Shown here in pieces: positions 38,517 to 46,674 of a stretch of DNA of 64,000 nt. The stretch is from a virus. The position numbers were made by a program, and so were the translations under genes. The number at the start of each line of letters is the position of its first letter. Positions within the stretch are counted from its first letter, which is position 1. Under the pieces are notes generated by a model. It saw only the letters and a list, made by a program, of their open reading frames with translations, had not been told where the DNA came from and did not search any database. The stretch spans positions 25,828-89,827 of IMG/VR virus record IMGVR_UViG_3300036826_000588; one strand, 5' to 3'.

Positions 38517-39553
38517 GCTTCTACGCCTGGGAGGCGGCGCACCTGCCCGACGGCCGTCGGCCGCACCCGCACGTGCACGCCGTCTCGGTGAGCGAGCGGA
38601 CGAGCAACGACGGCAGCATTCGGCGCGGGGACCGGAACAGCAACACCTACTGCGGCATGTGGATTGGTCAGCGCACGGACGAGATCCGGTACCGCGACGG
38701 CTACCGAATCCACTCGCACCTCCAGCTCCACCGGGCAGCCGACATCGCCTGGCTGGAGCGTTGCCGGCGCTGTGTCGCGGCGGTCGAGCGCGGCCGCCAC
38801 TACCCCTACATCGAGGTGCGCCCGCAAGTCGAGTGGATCGATGACATGCCTCTGTTCCCGGGCGAGCCGGTGAAGCTGGACGTGCCCTGCGCGGCGCCCT
38901 GGCCGGTGTATTACCGCTACCGCGTCGAAGGAGCGCGCTTCTGGGTACCGGACGCCTCGTGGTTGGAGGCGGAGCCCCTGGAGGGTGAGCCATCGCCAGT
39001 CCGCGCGGCCGCCGCCACGATGTGCGCCGTCGGCATCGCGTTGTCGGCGGCGCCTGAGAGCGTTCCCCAGTGGCAGCGGGACGCGGACGCCTCGATCGAG
39101 TGGCACCGGCCGCGCCGGCTCGAACGGACGGCCGAGGAGCTGGAGTACGCGCGCCAGCGAGCGGTGCAGGAGCGACGCCGACGGGCGATGCGCGAGCAGT
39201 GGCAGGCCATCGAGCGCAACGACCCGGAGGTGCTGCTGGCGAACGCCACCGCGCTGCACCTGCTGGAGGACGTGGTGGGCAAGGAGCTGGTAGAGCAGCT
39301 CGCCCGAGAGGGTCACCTGGACATCGAAAGCCGGATCTTCCGCGACCGCGGTTACCGGATCCGGCCGTGGAAGCGCGTCGGCGCGCTGGAGCGCGGTTCG
39401 GACGGTGCCTGGCGGGAGCTGAACCGCTCGTGGTGCTTCCACCCGGACGACCTGTACCCGATGGCCGACGAGGTACTGACCGTCTACCTGTCGCTGCGCT
39501 TTGACGAGGTGGCCACCTTGAGGGTCGCCAACCTGCATCGCGAGGCAGCGTAG
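38513..39553 (+). CDS. Large hypothetical protein
   Basis: 346 residues from TTG 38513, which overlaps the previous stop. N-terminal half is beta-rich with conserved-looking SNDGSIRRGDRNSNTYCG; residues about 205-240 form a charged coiled coil; the C-terminal third is mixed. Not recognised. It belongs to the Ro60 operon by spacing. Confidence 0.65.
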   Translation: MSFYAWEAAHLPDGRRPHPHVHAVSVSERTSNDGSIRRGDRNSNTYCGMWIGQRTDEIRYRDGYRIHSHLQLHRAADIAWLERCRRCVAAVERGRHYPYIEVRPQVEWIDDMPLFPGEPVKLDVPCAAPWPVYYRYRVEGARFWVPDASWLEAEPLEGEPSPVRAAAATMCAVGIALSAAPESVPQWQRDADASIEWHRPRRLERTAEELEYARQRAVQERRRRAMREQWQAIERNDPEVLLANATALHLLEDVVGKELVEQLAREGHLDIESRIFRDRGYRIRPWKRVGALERGSDGAWRELNRSWCFHPDDLYPMADEVLTVYLSLRFDEVATLRVANLHREAA

Positions 39554-39585
39554 AAGCACGTTTGCTCAGCCCCAGAGTGAGGTAC

Positions 39586-39811
39586 ACTTCTGGTGCGGTT
39601 CCTGGGGCGAGAGCCCGCAAGGCGGGATACGGAGCAAGCCCCCGAATCCCCCGCTTCTGTTTCACTTTTCCAGGACTCGACATGGAGAGCCCCGAATGGG
39701 GAAGCCCAGCCGAGGTGCGCGAGAGCCTCTCGTCGCTTTACCTGAAGGGGTGGTGGCAGTTCATCAGGGACCAGACGGGGAACCGGGAGGAGGCCAGCCC
39801 TCCTCCCGGTT
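39586..39811 (+). ncRNA. Structured leader or small RNA
   Basis: TACACT at 39585-39590 is a good -10 box. Downstream are GCCCGC-AAG-GCGGG and other hairpins, and an end formed by a perfect 13-bp stem (39781-39811). A frame opening at ATG 39682 (ESPEWGSPAEVRESL) may encode a short peptide but has no stop before the hairpin. No riboswitch class is recognised. Confidence 0.4.
39781..39811. terminator. Bidirectional terminator
   Basis: AACCGGGAGGAGG and CCTCCTCCCGGTT form a 13-bp stem with a 5-base loop between the + strand RNA and the end of the histidine kinase gene. Confidence 0.7.
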
Positions 39812-39815
39812 CATC

Positions 39816-40535
39816 TCAGACCGCCGCCGCGGTCCGAACCCTACTCCTGCCCCCCAAGGCTGTGCGCGCTCCCTCTGGCGCCGCCGGCAGGCGTAGGACG
39901 AACGTGCTGCCGCTCCCCGGAGCGCTCTCCGCCAGCAGCAACTCCCCGTCGTTCATCGCCGCGACCTCGCGGCCGAGGGCGAGGCCCAGCCCCAAACCCG
40001 CTTCGTGGGTATCTGGGCCCCGCCGGAAAGGAAGGAAGACTTCGTCCTGGAACTCCGGTGCGATGCCGATGCCGCAGTCCGTGACCGCGAGCTCCACCGG
40101 ATCGTCGGCGCTGACCGAGATGCAGACCTCCGGACGCCCTTCGCTGTAGTTGATCGCGTTCCGCACGAGGTTGACCAGCACCCACCCGATCTGCTCGCGG
40201 TCGCCGAGAACCAGTACCGGCGAGCTTGGCGCCACCCGCAGCACGGCTGCCGGTGGCGCCTCGCAACGGCGGAGAGATTCGTGGGCGAGTTCGACGATGT
40301 CGAAGATGGTCGGGCACTGCGTCAGGTGGCCGTTCGCCACCCTGGCCGACACGAGGATGTCCTCGACCATCCGATCGGCCTCTCGGGTCTTGGTCAGGAT
40401 CGTGTGGAGTACGTCCGTCTGGAGCGAGCCGTGGATCTCGCCGCGGAGCAGCAGCTCAGCGTACCCGGCGATCACGGTGAGGGGGCCGCGGAGTTCGTGT
40501 GCGACCCGTCCGAGGGCTTGTTCGCTAGGTGTCAT
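39816..40535 (-). CDS. Soluble histidine kinase
   Basis: 239 residues. H-box RVAHELRGPLTVIAGYAELL near 10-30 with the phospho-acceptor His, N-box LVRNAINYSEG, G1 DCGIGI and G2 GLGLGLALG make a complete HisKA-HATPase module. There is no sensor or membrane domain and no response regulator nearby, so it may feed a host response regulator or act as a phosphatase. Overlaps the GreA-like gene by ATGA. Confidence 0.85.
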   Translation of the reverse strand: MTPSEQALGRVAHELRGPLTVIAGYAELLLRGEIHGSLQTDVLHTILTKTREADRMVEDILVSARVANGHLTQCPTIFDIVELAHESLRRCEAPPAAVLRVAPSSPVLVLGDREQIGWVLVNLVRNAINYSEGRPEVCISVSADDPVELAVTDCGIGIAPEFQDEVFLPFRRGPDTHEAGLGLGLALGREVAAMNDGELLLAESAPGSGSTFVLRLPAAPEGARTALGGRSRVRTAAAV

Positions 40536-40792
40536 CGGTCACTAGCGACCGAAACGATGCGCACCTCGCGCGCGCCTGCTGGTGTGCGGAAGCGTACGTT
40601 CTCGCCCGCCTGGTGATCCATCAGCGCACGGGCGAGGGGTGACTTCTCGCTGAGGTAGCCACGCAGCGGAGCCGCTTCAGGCGGTGCGACGATGGTGTAA
40701 CGCTCCTCCTCGGTTTCTCCAATGCCCATCACTACGACGGTGGATCCCGAGGTGATGACCTCCCTGTCTTCTACTACGGCGGTTCCGCTCAT
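40532..40792 (-). CDS. GreA/GreB C-terminal domain protein
   Basis: 86 residues from ATG 40792 (GAGGTATCG upstream). GSTVVVMGIGETEEERYTIV followed by LSEKSPLARALMDHQAGENVRF is the FKBP-like C-terminal domain of Gre factors, which binds RNA polymerase at the secondary channel. The coiled-coil finger that stimulates RNA cleavage is absent, as in Rnk-type proteins, so it may instead compete with Gre factors. Confidence 0.75.
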   Translation of the reverse strand: MSGTAVVEDREVITSGSTVVVMGIGETEEERYTIVAPPEAAPLRGYLSEKSPLARALMDHQAGENVRFRTPAGAREVRIVSVASDR

Positions 40793-41116
40793 CGATACCT
40801 CGCAAGGGGCCCTTCGTAGCCGCTGGAACTCGGCCACGTGCCCGCCATGCGATATGTGCTGTTGCGCCGCCGCGAGCGACAGCCGCTTCGCATCACCCTT
40901 CGAGGTGCGCGAACCCGCTCTTGCTCCTGGTCCCAGCAAGCAGCGCGTCAGCAGGGTTCAATCGTTACGACCCTGTTGCGGAAAGGCAAGGCCACCTGGC
41001 AGGCCAAGTTCGAGGCCAGATTGCACCGCGCGCACGGATCAGCGGTTCGGGTTACACTGCTCTACGCCGTTCGTGGGTAGGGAAAGGGCCTTTAATCAAA
41101 GACCCTGGAGACGAAC

Positions 41117-42463
41117 ATGGGTGCGGCCTGGAATGGTTGGATCTCTGATAGACGGAAGGAGTTGGGGCTCTCCTGCGGGGAGTTTGCCGAGCTGTTGCGG
41201 CGCCATGGTGCCACTCATGGAGTGGACGCGCGACAGGTCGGTCGGTGGGGGCGTGGCGAGATCGAGCCCGGCCCGACCAACAGAGCAGCCCTGAGAGCTG
41301 CTCTGGGACAACCGCCCTGGGAGGCCGTGACGGAAGTCCCGAAATCTTCGGACACACAAGCGGATATCCGCTGTGGTTTACTCACCGCCGTGGAACGACG
41401 CGACTTTCTGGCGGCGTGTGCCGCTGCGGGGTTGGGGTTGCCAGCAGACCAGCTACATAGGCTGCTGGGGTCGGTAGCAAGGGAATCGGCCGTTCACGCG
41501 GCCGAGACGGAACTCTCCAACGTGGGACCGGTGGCGCTGGAGCAGCTCCGCGAGGACGTGAGTCGACTGGCTCACGCGTACGTCGCGGGACCCCCACAGC
41601 CTCTCATCGCTGAGATGATCCTCACGCTGGACGAGGTGAAACGGCGGCTGAAAGGCCACCAGTGGCCGGCGCAGACCGCCGACCTGTACCTGCTCGTCGG
41701 GCAGCTTCAGTGCCTCTTGGCCAACGCCAGCCTCGACTTCGGCGACCTCGGCTCGGCGGCCACCCAGGCACGTTCGGCTTGGGCATACGGCGAGGTGATC
41801 GGCCACGATGGCCTCCGGGCCTTCGCCCGGGGGATGGAGTCCATGATCGCCCGCTGGGCCGGCCGGCCGGCGGAGGCGGCGGAGCTGGCCCGCTCCGGTC
41901 AGATGTACGCCTCTTCGGGCACGCCGCGCGCTCGCCTCTACGCGCTCGAAGCGCGCGCCCTGGGCAGCATGGGGGCGGCCGAAGAGGTGGCGTTAGCCAT
42001 CGCCCGGGCGGAGGAAGCTCTTGGTCTTGGACATGATGATCTACACGACGGCGTCCGCGGGGAATTTGGGCTCCCCGAGGCGCGTCTTGCCTATATAGCG
42101 GGTGGTGCGTTTACCCAAGCAGGTGACTTCCGGCGAGGAGCTGAACAGGCCGGTCGCGCCATCAATCTTTACCAGTCCGGGCCGGCGGTCGAGCGCTCGT
42201 ACGGCTGCGAGTGCCTCTCATACATCGATCGCGCGCGCGCGCACGTGGGCGATGGCGAGTTGGAGGGCGCAATCGTCGTACTCCAACCGGTCTTCCAGCT
42301 CCCGCAGACTCACCACCTGACCATCTTCGCCCACGGCATGGCCGAGCTCCAGGGGTTGTTGCGCCGTCCGGTCTACCGGAACGCCGGGCGGGCCCGCGAG
42401 CTGCTGGAGGCAATCGAGGACTTCCACGACGGCCTCCCCGCCCGGCGAGCTCTACCAGCTTGA
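41117..42463 (+). CDS. HTH/TPR transcriptional regulator
   Basis: 448 residues. N-terminal XRE-like HTH (about 8-55; LSCGEFAELLRRHG...DARQVGRWGRGE), a VERRDFLAACAAAGLGLP segment near 92, and a long TPR-like helical array. This arrangement is common in actinobacterial regulators and is shared with the gene at 62658-63878. GGAGACGAAC precedes ATG. Confidence 0.75.
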   Translation: MGAAWNGWISDRRKELGLSCGEFAELLRRHGATHGVDARQVGRWGRGEIEPGPTNRAALRAALGQPPWEAVTEVPKSSDTQADIRCGLLTAVERRDFLAACAAAGLGLPADQLHRLLGSVARESAVHAAETELSNVGPVALEQLREDVSRLAHAYVAGPPQPLIAEMILTLDEVKRRLKGHQWPAQTADLYLLVGQLQCLLANASLDFGDLGSAATQARSAWAYGEVIGHDGLRAFARGMESMIARWAGRPAEAAELARSGQMYASSGTPRARLYALEARALGSMGAAEEVALAIARAEEALGLGHDDLHDGVRGEFGLPEARLAYIAGGAFTQAGDFRRGAEQAGRAINLYQSGPAVERSYGCECLSYIDRARAHVGDGELEGAIVVLQPVFQLPQTHHLTIFAHGMAELQGLLRRPVYRNAGRARELLEAIEDFHDGLPARRALPA

Positions 42464-42565
42464 CCCGTATCCCCGCTGCCGGAGGGCCGGGCTCCCGCGT
42501 GGGCTCGGCTCTCCCTGCCATTACTGACAGGCTTCCCTCGGGAGTGCGTGCTACAGTAGGCCCCG

Positions 42566-42690
42566 TCGAAGGCGTGGTGAAGGGGGCCGGGACCTGGGGT
42601 CCGGCCCCCTTGGTCGTTCCTGGAGGAACGGCGGGACACAGCAGGAGGGGCGCCGGTGCGGCCGGCGCCCCTCCTCGTCTACGGGAACGG
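42566..42690. terminator. Two strong hairpins between convergent genes
   Basis: GGGGGCCGG/CCGGCCCCC around 42581-42610 and GGAGGGGCGCCGG/CCGGCGCCCCTCC around 42645-42677 lie in the convergent gap between the regulator and the YpsA-like gene. Confidence 0.65.
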
Positions 42691-43269
42691 TCAGAGCAGC
42701 GTTGGCTGAGACGTTGCGAGGTCGTTTGCAGGAACGGCGGGCGCCGGCATGGTCAGGGCCTGTACGAGGAAGTTCGCGACGACGGGTGCGATGCCTGCGT
42801 GAGCGTTGCCGGCGACGTTGAGGGTCTTGATGCGGTTGCGGTGCAGCCACACGGGGAACTCGATCAGCTCCACTCCGTGGGCCCACACCTCGAACGTCTC
42901 CCCGTCCCACTCGTTGCGCATGGGGTCGTACCCGGGACGGGTCAGAACGATGTCGTAGTGGGGCTTCCCGAGCTGGCGGCAGCAGCGGAGGGTGAGGCGT
43001 TCGCCCGCGCTGTCGAAGTCATACGCGAACCGCACGGTGCCGTCCGAGTGCTCGACGTTGAGCCTGGTGCGGTACTGGTATCCCCACTCAGGGGTCTCCG
43101 TGAGGCCATACAGCGCGACGAGATCCGGACGTTGGCCGTTCGCGGTACGGCCGCCGCGGGGGATGTAGCCGCCTGTCTCCAGGCCGAGCTGACGGAAGGC
43201 GCGAAGCCCACCCTCGTCAGCGCCGATCTGGCACCCCGAGATCCCCTTGCGGACGAGCAGCTCAGTCAC
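42691..43269 (-). CDS. YpsA/molybdenum-carrier-like Rossmann protein
   Basis: 192 residues from GTG 43269 in an overlap with the upstream gene. GCQIGADEGGLRAFRQLG (about 9-26) and ETGGYIPRGGRTANG resemble the nucleotide-binding start of the YpsA/SLOG and PF12694 putative molybdenum-carrier proteins; LRCCRQLGKPHYDIVL and LNVAGNAHAG complete the pattern. SLOG proteins often bind nucleotide-derived signals in phage conflict systems; exact role unknown. Confidence 0.7.
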   Translation of the reverse strand: MTELLVRKGISGCQIGADEGGLRAFRQLGLETGGYIPRGGRTANGQRPDLVALYGLTETPEWGYQYRTRLNVEHSDGTVRFAYDFDSAGERLTLRCCRQLGKPHYDIVLTRPGYDPMRNEWDGETFEVWAHGVELIEFPVWLHRNRIKTLNVAGNAHAGIAPVVANFLVQALTMPAPAVPANDLATSQPTLL

Positions 43270-43555
43270 GAGGGGAGTCTTCCCAGCCCATCGGCTCCTC
43301 GGCAATGGCCGCCTCGTGCGCGGCGATTTCCCGGCCGGCGAATTCGTCGTACAGCTCCTCCATGTCCATGCCGGTCATGGCGCAGATGGCGCGCATGATG
43401 CCCTGCCGGTACTCCGTCGCGAGATCCCTCTTCACTCGGTCCTCGGCGTTTCGGACCCGTATGCGGCGGGCGCGCGCGAAGGCGTCATCCAGCAGTTCGA
43501 TCGCAGCAGGGGTGAGGGGGGCCGGCTTTGGCTTCTCGGTGGCGGCATCGTTCAT
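43262..43555 (-). CDS. Helical hypothetical protein
   Basis: 97 residues; ATG 43555 lies seven bases after TACAAT (leaderless). Charged helices with CAMTGMDMEELYDEF. Coupled to the YpsA-like gene. Unknown function. Confidence 0.65.
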   Translation of the reverse strand: MNDAATEKPKPAPLTPAAIELLDDAFARARRIRVRNAEDRVKRDLATEYRQGIMRAICAMTGMDMEELYDEFAGREIAAHEAAIAEEPMGWEDSPRD

Positions 43556-43686
43556 GCCAGCTATTGTAACACTACCGCCGTTGCTGTGCAGGGGTGCGCG
43601 CGGCTCGATGCGTTTCCCCCGCTTGGCTGAGATTCACCAGCCGCGAGCCGCACGCCAGGCTATTATACCGAACAACAGTTCGGGGG

Positions 43687-43714
43687 TTGCGTTCCGCGGC
43701 GGTATCGTTATAAT
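43687..43714 (+). promoter_or_regulatory. Consensus-like promoter of the structured RNA region
   Basis: TTGCGT (43687-43692), 16 bases, TATAAT (43709-43714). The best -10 match in the window and not followed by a gene. Confidence 0.65.
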
Positions 43715-44418
43715 TGGAGGCGTCGGGCGGGGCGCGGCTCCGATCGAAGGAACCTCCGCCCCGACAAGAACCTTCCAAAGTGAAGACCGACTCCCCCGGG
43801 AAGGGGAGGTGCACCGCATGGCCCTGGCGCCAACGGCAGGGTGTGAGGTAGCTGAACTGGCTATCCTTGCACCTGACAGGGGGCGGCCGTGGATAGTCGG
43901 CAAGGGACAAGCACCCCACCCCTTCCCGGGGGACCAACTTTGACTTCACCCCCGCAGCCATGCTCGGTGGAGGCGCGAGGAGGGCTTGCCCTCCTCGCCC
44001 GCCCCGAGCGGCGCGGGTGTTATATGAGGGACTGGGAGCGCCCGCAAGCCCCGTTGCGGGAGTAGAGCTGAAAGGGCAGGCCCGCTCGCGGCGCCGGTCG
44101 GTTCTCCCAGGTACAGCCTGGGCGCCTCCCGGCACTCCCTCATCGACCTCCCAGGGGAGGGGAGCCACTCGACGTGACCGACGGAAATGCGAGCGCTGCC
44201 GCAGTGCTGTGCGGCCAACAGCGAAGTGCACGCGCCGAGGTCATAGGACTGGAACGGGGGATGCACGTACTCCCTGAAGGCCAGTTCAGATCGCGGGGTG
44301 GAAGGGTCATGGGTTACGGCCGACCCTCCGCCCCCGGTCACGTCGGGGATGGCCTCCCGAGGAACCGGGGATTGGCCGCGTGGAACCCGTCCGCCACAGG
44401 GATCGGGGTAACGCGGTA

Positions 44419-44508
44419 GCGGTGGATGCAGGTGGTCGCAAGGGGAGCACGCCCCTCGCAAGGGGGAAGTGACCCGTTCGAATCGGGTCTCTGTATCCGT
44501 CCAACCGC
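44419..44508 (+). ncRNA. tRNA-like element on an extended helix
   Basis: T arm ACCCG-TTCGAAT-CGGGT, a GC-rich stem-loop CCCCT-CGCA-AGGGG in the anticodon position, and a closing helix GCGGT-GGATGCAG / CTGTATCC-GTCCA-ACCGC that is far longer than an acceptor stem. Not a normal tRNA; similar in plan to the Y-RNA-like element at 35709. Confidence 0.5.
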
Positions 44509-44509
44509 T

Positions 44510-44589
44510 GGGGCACAGAAGGGTTCGACGGGGCTGAACGCCGAAGTGCACGGCTCCGGAGGTCGGTTCGACACCGACGTGCTCCACCA
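44510..44589 (+). ncRNA. Short tmRNA-like RNA
   Basis: 80 nt. Acceptor GGGGCAC/GTGCTCC, discriminator A and CCA; after the 5' strand comes GAAGGGTTCGACGGGG, the stemless D-loop signature of tmRNA; T arm GTCGG-TTCGACA-CCGAC. In place of the mRNA domain and pseudoknots there is one hairpin GCCG-AAGTGCA-CGGC. If read as a tRNA the anticodon would be GTG (His), but no D stem can form. Confidence 0.55.
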
Positions 44590-44956
44590 ACGTGATCTCG
44601 GATCAGAGGCCGGGAAGCTGCGAAAGCCCGTGGGCGTGCTGGGCACTGGCCTGGTGAGCGGCGCCGGCCTCCGATCCGGGGGCACCCGGAACGAGAGGCG
44701 CTGGTTCCCGTAACGGCAAGAGGGCAGAGCCCGGTCAGACGTCACCGGTGACGCGCCCCACCAGCTTCGACGGCAGTCGGGAAAGAGCGTGGAGCGGCTC
44801 GGCCGGCGCCTCTCACTCAACCTTCGTACGCAAAGGGCGGGACAGCCCAAAGCGGATGGGGCCCCGGGGCCGGCAAAGTCCGGCCCCGCCTCCCGCTGGG
44901 AGCTGGTGAGTTCTGTGGCGGGCCTCGCCGGTTCCCAACGGGTGGAGAGAAAGGGC

Positions 44957-44991
44957 AGAGCCCGGGTGCACATCGGATGCGCCCGGGCTCT
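44957..44991 (+). terminator. Terminator at the end of the structured RNA region
   Basis: AGAGCCCGGG and CCCGGGCTCT form a 10-bp stem followed by CTGCGTTTC; lies immediately before the end of the convergent gene at 44999. Confidence 0.65.
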
Positions 44992-44998
44992 CTGCGTT

Positions 44999-45421
44999 TC
45001 AAGCGCGCGCGCGGATGCTGTCCACGTACCGCGTCAGCCCAACCCACGCCACTCCGGCGTGCCGGTTCGCGTACTCGACGCCGCGGCGGGCGTCAGCGTG
45101 CTCGCGCATGCGGACCGTGGCGCCGGCCGCCCACTCCTGGTCCAGGCCACCATCAGGCCCGAGCAGCAGCTCGATGTCCTCCAGGTCCATCAGGGGCAGA
45201 CCCTGCGGGCACGCCACGGGGATCGAGCGCTTCGCATCCCAGCCGGCTTCGTAGACCGCGTGCAGCGCCGCTCGTGCGCCCGTGCAGGCAACGCAGCCGG
45301 CGGCGTGTCGCAGCCAATCCAAAGGGCCGGGCCCCGAGGATCCGAGAACGCGGAGACGTGGCCGCTCCTCCTGGTCCCCCAGAAGGGGGAGCTGACTGAA
45401 TGTCGCTGCTGCAACTGCCAT
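44999..45421 (-). CDS. Hypothetical protein
   Basis: 140 residues from ATG 45421. CVACTGARAALHAVYEAGWDA and an acidic LMDLEDIELLLG segment; remainder mixed. Likely promoter upstream: TTGTAC-17-AATACG. Unknown function. Confidence 0.6.
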   Translation of the reverse strand: MAVAAATFSQLPLLGDQEERPRLRVLGSSGPGPLDWLRHAAGCVACTGARAALHAVYEAGWDAKRSIPVACPQGLPLMDLEDIELLLGPDGGLDQEWAAGATVRMREHADARRGVEYANRHAGVAWVGLTRYVDSIRARA

Positions 45422-45489
45422 CTCTGCCGCCTTGTCGTATTGGCTGTTGAGCCATACAGTACAACAAGACGGCGCATGCGGCTACTGCT

Positions 45490-46452
45490 TCAGATCGAAA
45501 CCTTGCTCGCGGCGTTGTTGTCGAACAGCCCACGGCGGATGTAGCCGCCCGCGACACGGGAGGACTTCCAGCGTCCCTGGGCCATGATCGCCGCCAGGCT
45601 GGCACCTCCAGCGTCTGCGCTGGTCGCCATGCCGGCCCGCAGGCTGTGGCCGGCGTAGTCGGCCGGATCCAGGCCGATGCGCCGGCAGCCACGCTTCACG
45701 ATGAGCGCAACCGCTTCTGGGGTCATTCGGTCTTCGCCGACGTGGTCCCACCTGCTGACCGGGTGCCAGATGGCACCTGAGTTGATGCCGGCGCCGTCGA
45801 GCCAGGCGCGCAGGGCTCGCACCGGGCACGTGGCCGCGTCCGAGCGCCGTGGTACCGCCACACGCTGGCCCAGGGCCTCCTGGTCGGTCTTGCTCCGCCC
45901 CAGGAGGATCACCAGGCCGTCCTCCAGCCACTCAACGTCCTCGACGTCCTGGCCGGCCAGCTCCGAGCGCCGGAAGCCGCCGAGCAGGCCGACGAGCAGC
46001 AGCGCTCGATCGCGGCGGCCGGCGTGCGTGTCGGTGGGGACCTCTTCCAGCAGCAGGCGGAGCTGCTTGCCGGTCAACGCCTTCTTCGGCTTGGGCGCGC
46101 CGCCCTTCTGGCGCCGGATGCCGGCCATCACCTCCTGGACCCGCCGGTCACGGGTGGGGGAGTTGTGGCCGGCCGTCTCGTGCGCCTTCGCCAGCGCCGC
46201 GAGCCGGCGGCTGATGGTCGCCGTGCTTCGTCCGAGCTGGGCCAGGTGGGTGATGTAGCCCGCCACCGTCGCCGGGGCGGCCGGAAGTGGATTGCGGCGC
46301 CGCTCGGCGCACCAGGCGATGAAGCTCTCCCAGTCGCTGGTGTATGCGCGCCGGGTGTTCCCGGCCACAGCGGCGGCCGCGTACTCGGCCATCTGGTGCG
46401 CGAGCGCGGCCGACATGGGGTGCTCGGCGCGTTGCGCCAGCTCCTCGGTCAT
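45490..46452 (-). CDS. Tyrosine recombinase (integrase)
   Basis: 320 residues. N-terminal SAM-like core-binding domain (about 20-100), then a catalytic domain with Arg in GGFRRSEL (about 190), Lys region, HSLRAG (His and second Arg), GRWKS and the nucleophile Tyr in GGYIRRG near 305. All catalytic residues are present. XerD-like enzymes integrate phage genomes; no att site could be located by eye. Confidence 0.85.
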   Translation of the reverse strand: MTEELAQRAEHPMSAALAHQMAEYAAAAVAGNTRRAYTSDWESFIAWCAERRRNPLPAAPATVAGYITHLAQLGRSTATISRRLAALAKAHETAGHNSPTRDRRVQEVMAGIRRQKGGAPKPKKALTGKQLRLLLEEVPTDTHAGRRDRALLLVGLLGGFRRSELAGQDVEDVEWLEDGLVILLGRSKTDQEALGQRVAVPRRSDAATCPVRALRAWLDGAGINSGAIWHPVSRWDHVGEDRMTPEAVALIVKRGCRRIGLDPADYAGHSLRAGMATSADAGGASLAAIMAQGRWKSSRVAGGYIRRGLFDNNAASKVSI

Positions 46453-46670
46453 CGCCAGTCGACCTCCACCTCGTTGCCCCCGAGACGCTCGTAGATGTCC
46501 CGAGCCCAGCCGCGGCGGTCGGAGCTGACGGCCTCGACCCACGCGATGCGGAGTTCGTCCTCGCTGAACGCTCCCCTCTCCTCCTCGCAGGCGACCATGA
46601 AGCGCGCCAGCGTCGGGATCGGGGACGGCCCGGAGCGTCCCGGTCGGCTGGACTTGGTGGCATCGCCCAT
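46449..46670 (-). CDS. Small hypothetical protein
   Basis: 73 residues; ATG 46670 follows TACAAT by six bases (leaderless). Helical (LARFMVACEEER, ELRIAWVEAV). Overlaps the integrase start by four bases and may control it. Confidence 0.6.
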   Translation of the reverse strand: MGDATKSSRPGRSGPSPIPTLARFMVACEEERGAFSEDELRIAWVEAVSSDRRGWARDIYERLGGNEVEVDWR

Positions 46671-46674
46671 GCCG

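Larger units (their letters stand above)
43720..44995 (+). ncRNA. Large structured RNA region
   Basis: About 1.27 kb with no convincing gene between a consensus promoter and a terminator hairpin. Many perfect stems are visible, including GGGCTTGCCCTCC-type repeats near 43980, GCCCGCAAGCCCCGTTGCGGGAG near 44040, and CGGATC-A-GAGGCCGG/CCGGCCTC-C-GATCCG around 44598-44680. A tRNA-like and a tmRNA-like element are embedded. Large ornate RNAs such as GOLLD or ROOL also occur in phages next to tRNAs; membership in either class is not shown. Confidence 0.6.

Noticed and set aside
39682-40149. 155-codon + strand frame opening in the structured leader
   Set aside because: Beyond the 13-bp terminator it is antisense to the histidine kinase; at most a short peptide at its start is credible.
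42211-43398. A long + strand open frame across the YpsA-like gene
   Set aside because: Composition is a GC-rich shadow of two supported genes, with no ribosome-binding site or family features.
44830-44890. GGCAAAGTCCGGCCCC resembling the RNase P RNA core GGAAAGTCCGGGC
   Set aside because: The partner P4 strand and other conserved boxes are missing; the bases form a simple hairpin.
44174-44973. Open frames within the structured RNA region
   Set aside because: They cut through the tRNA-like and tmRNA-like elements, lack ribosome-binding sites and have low-complexity translations.
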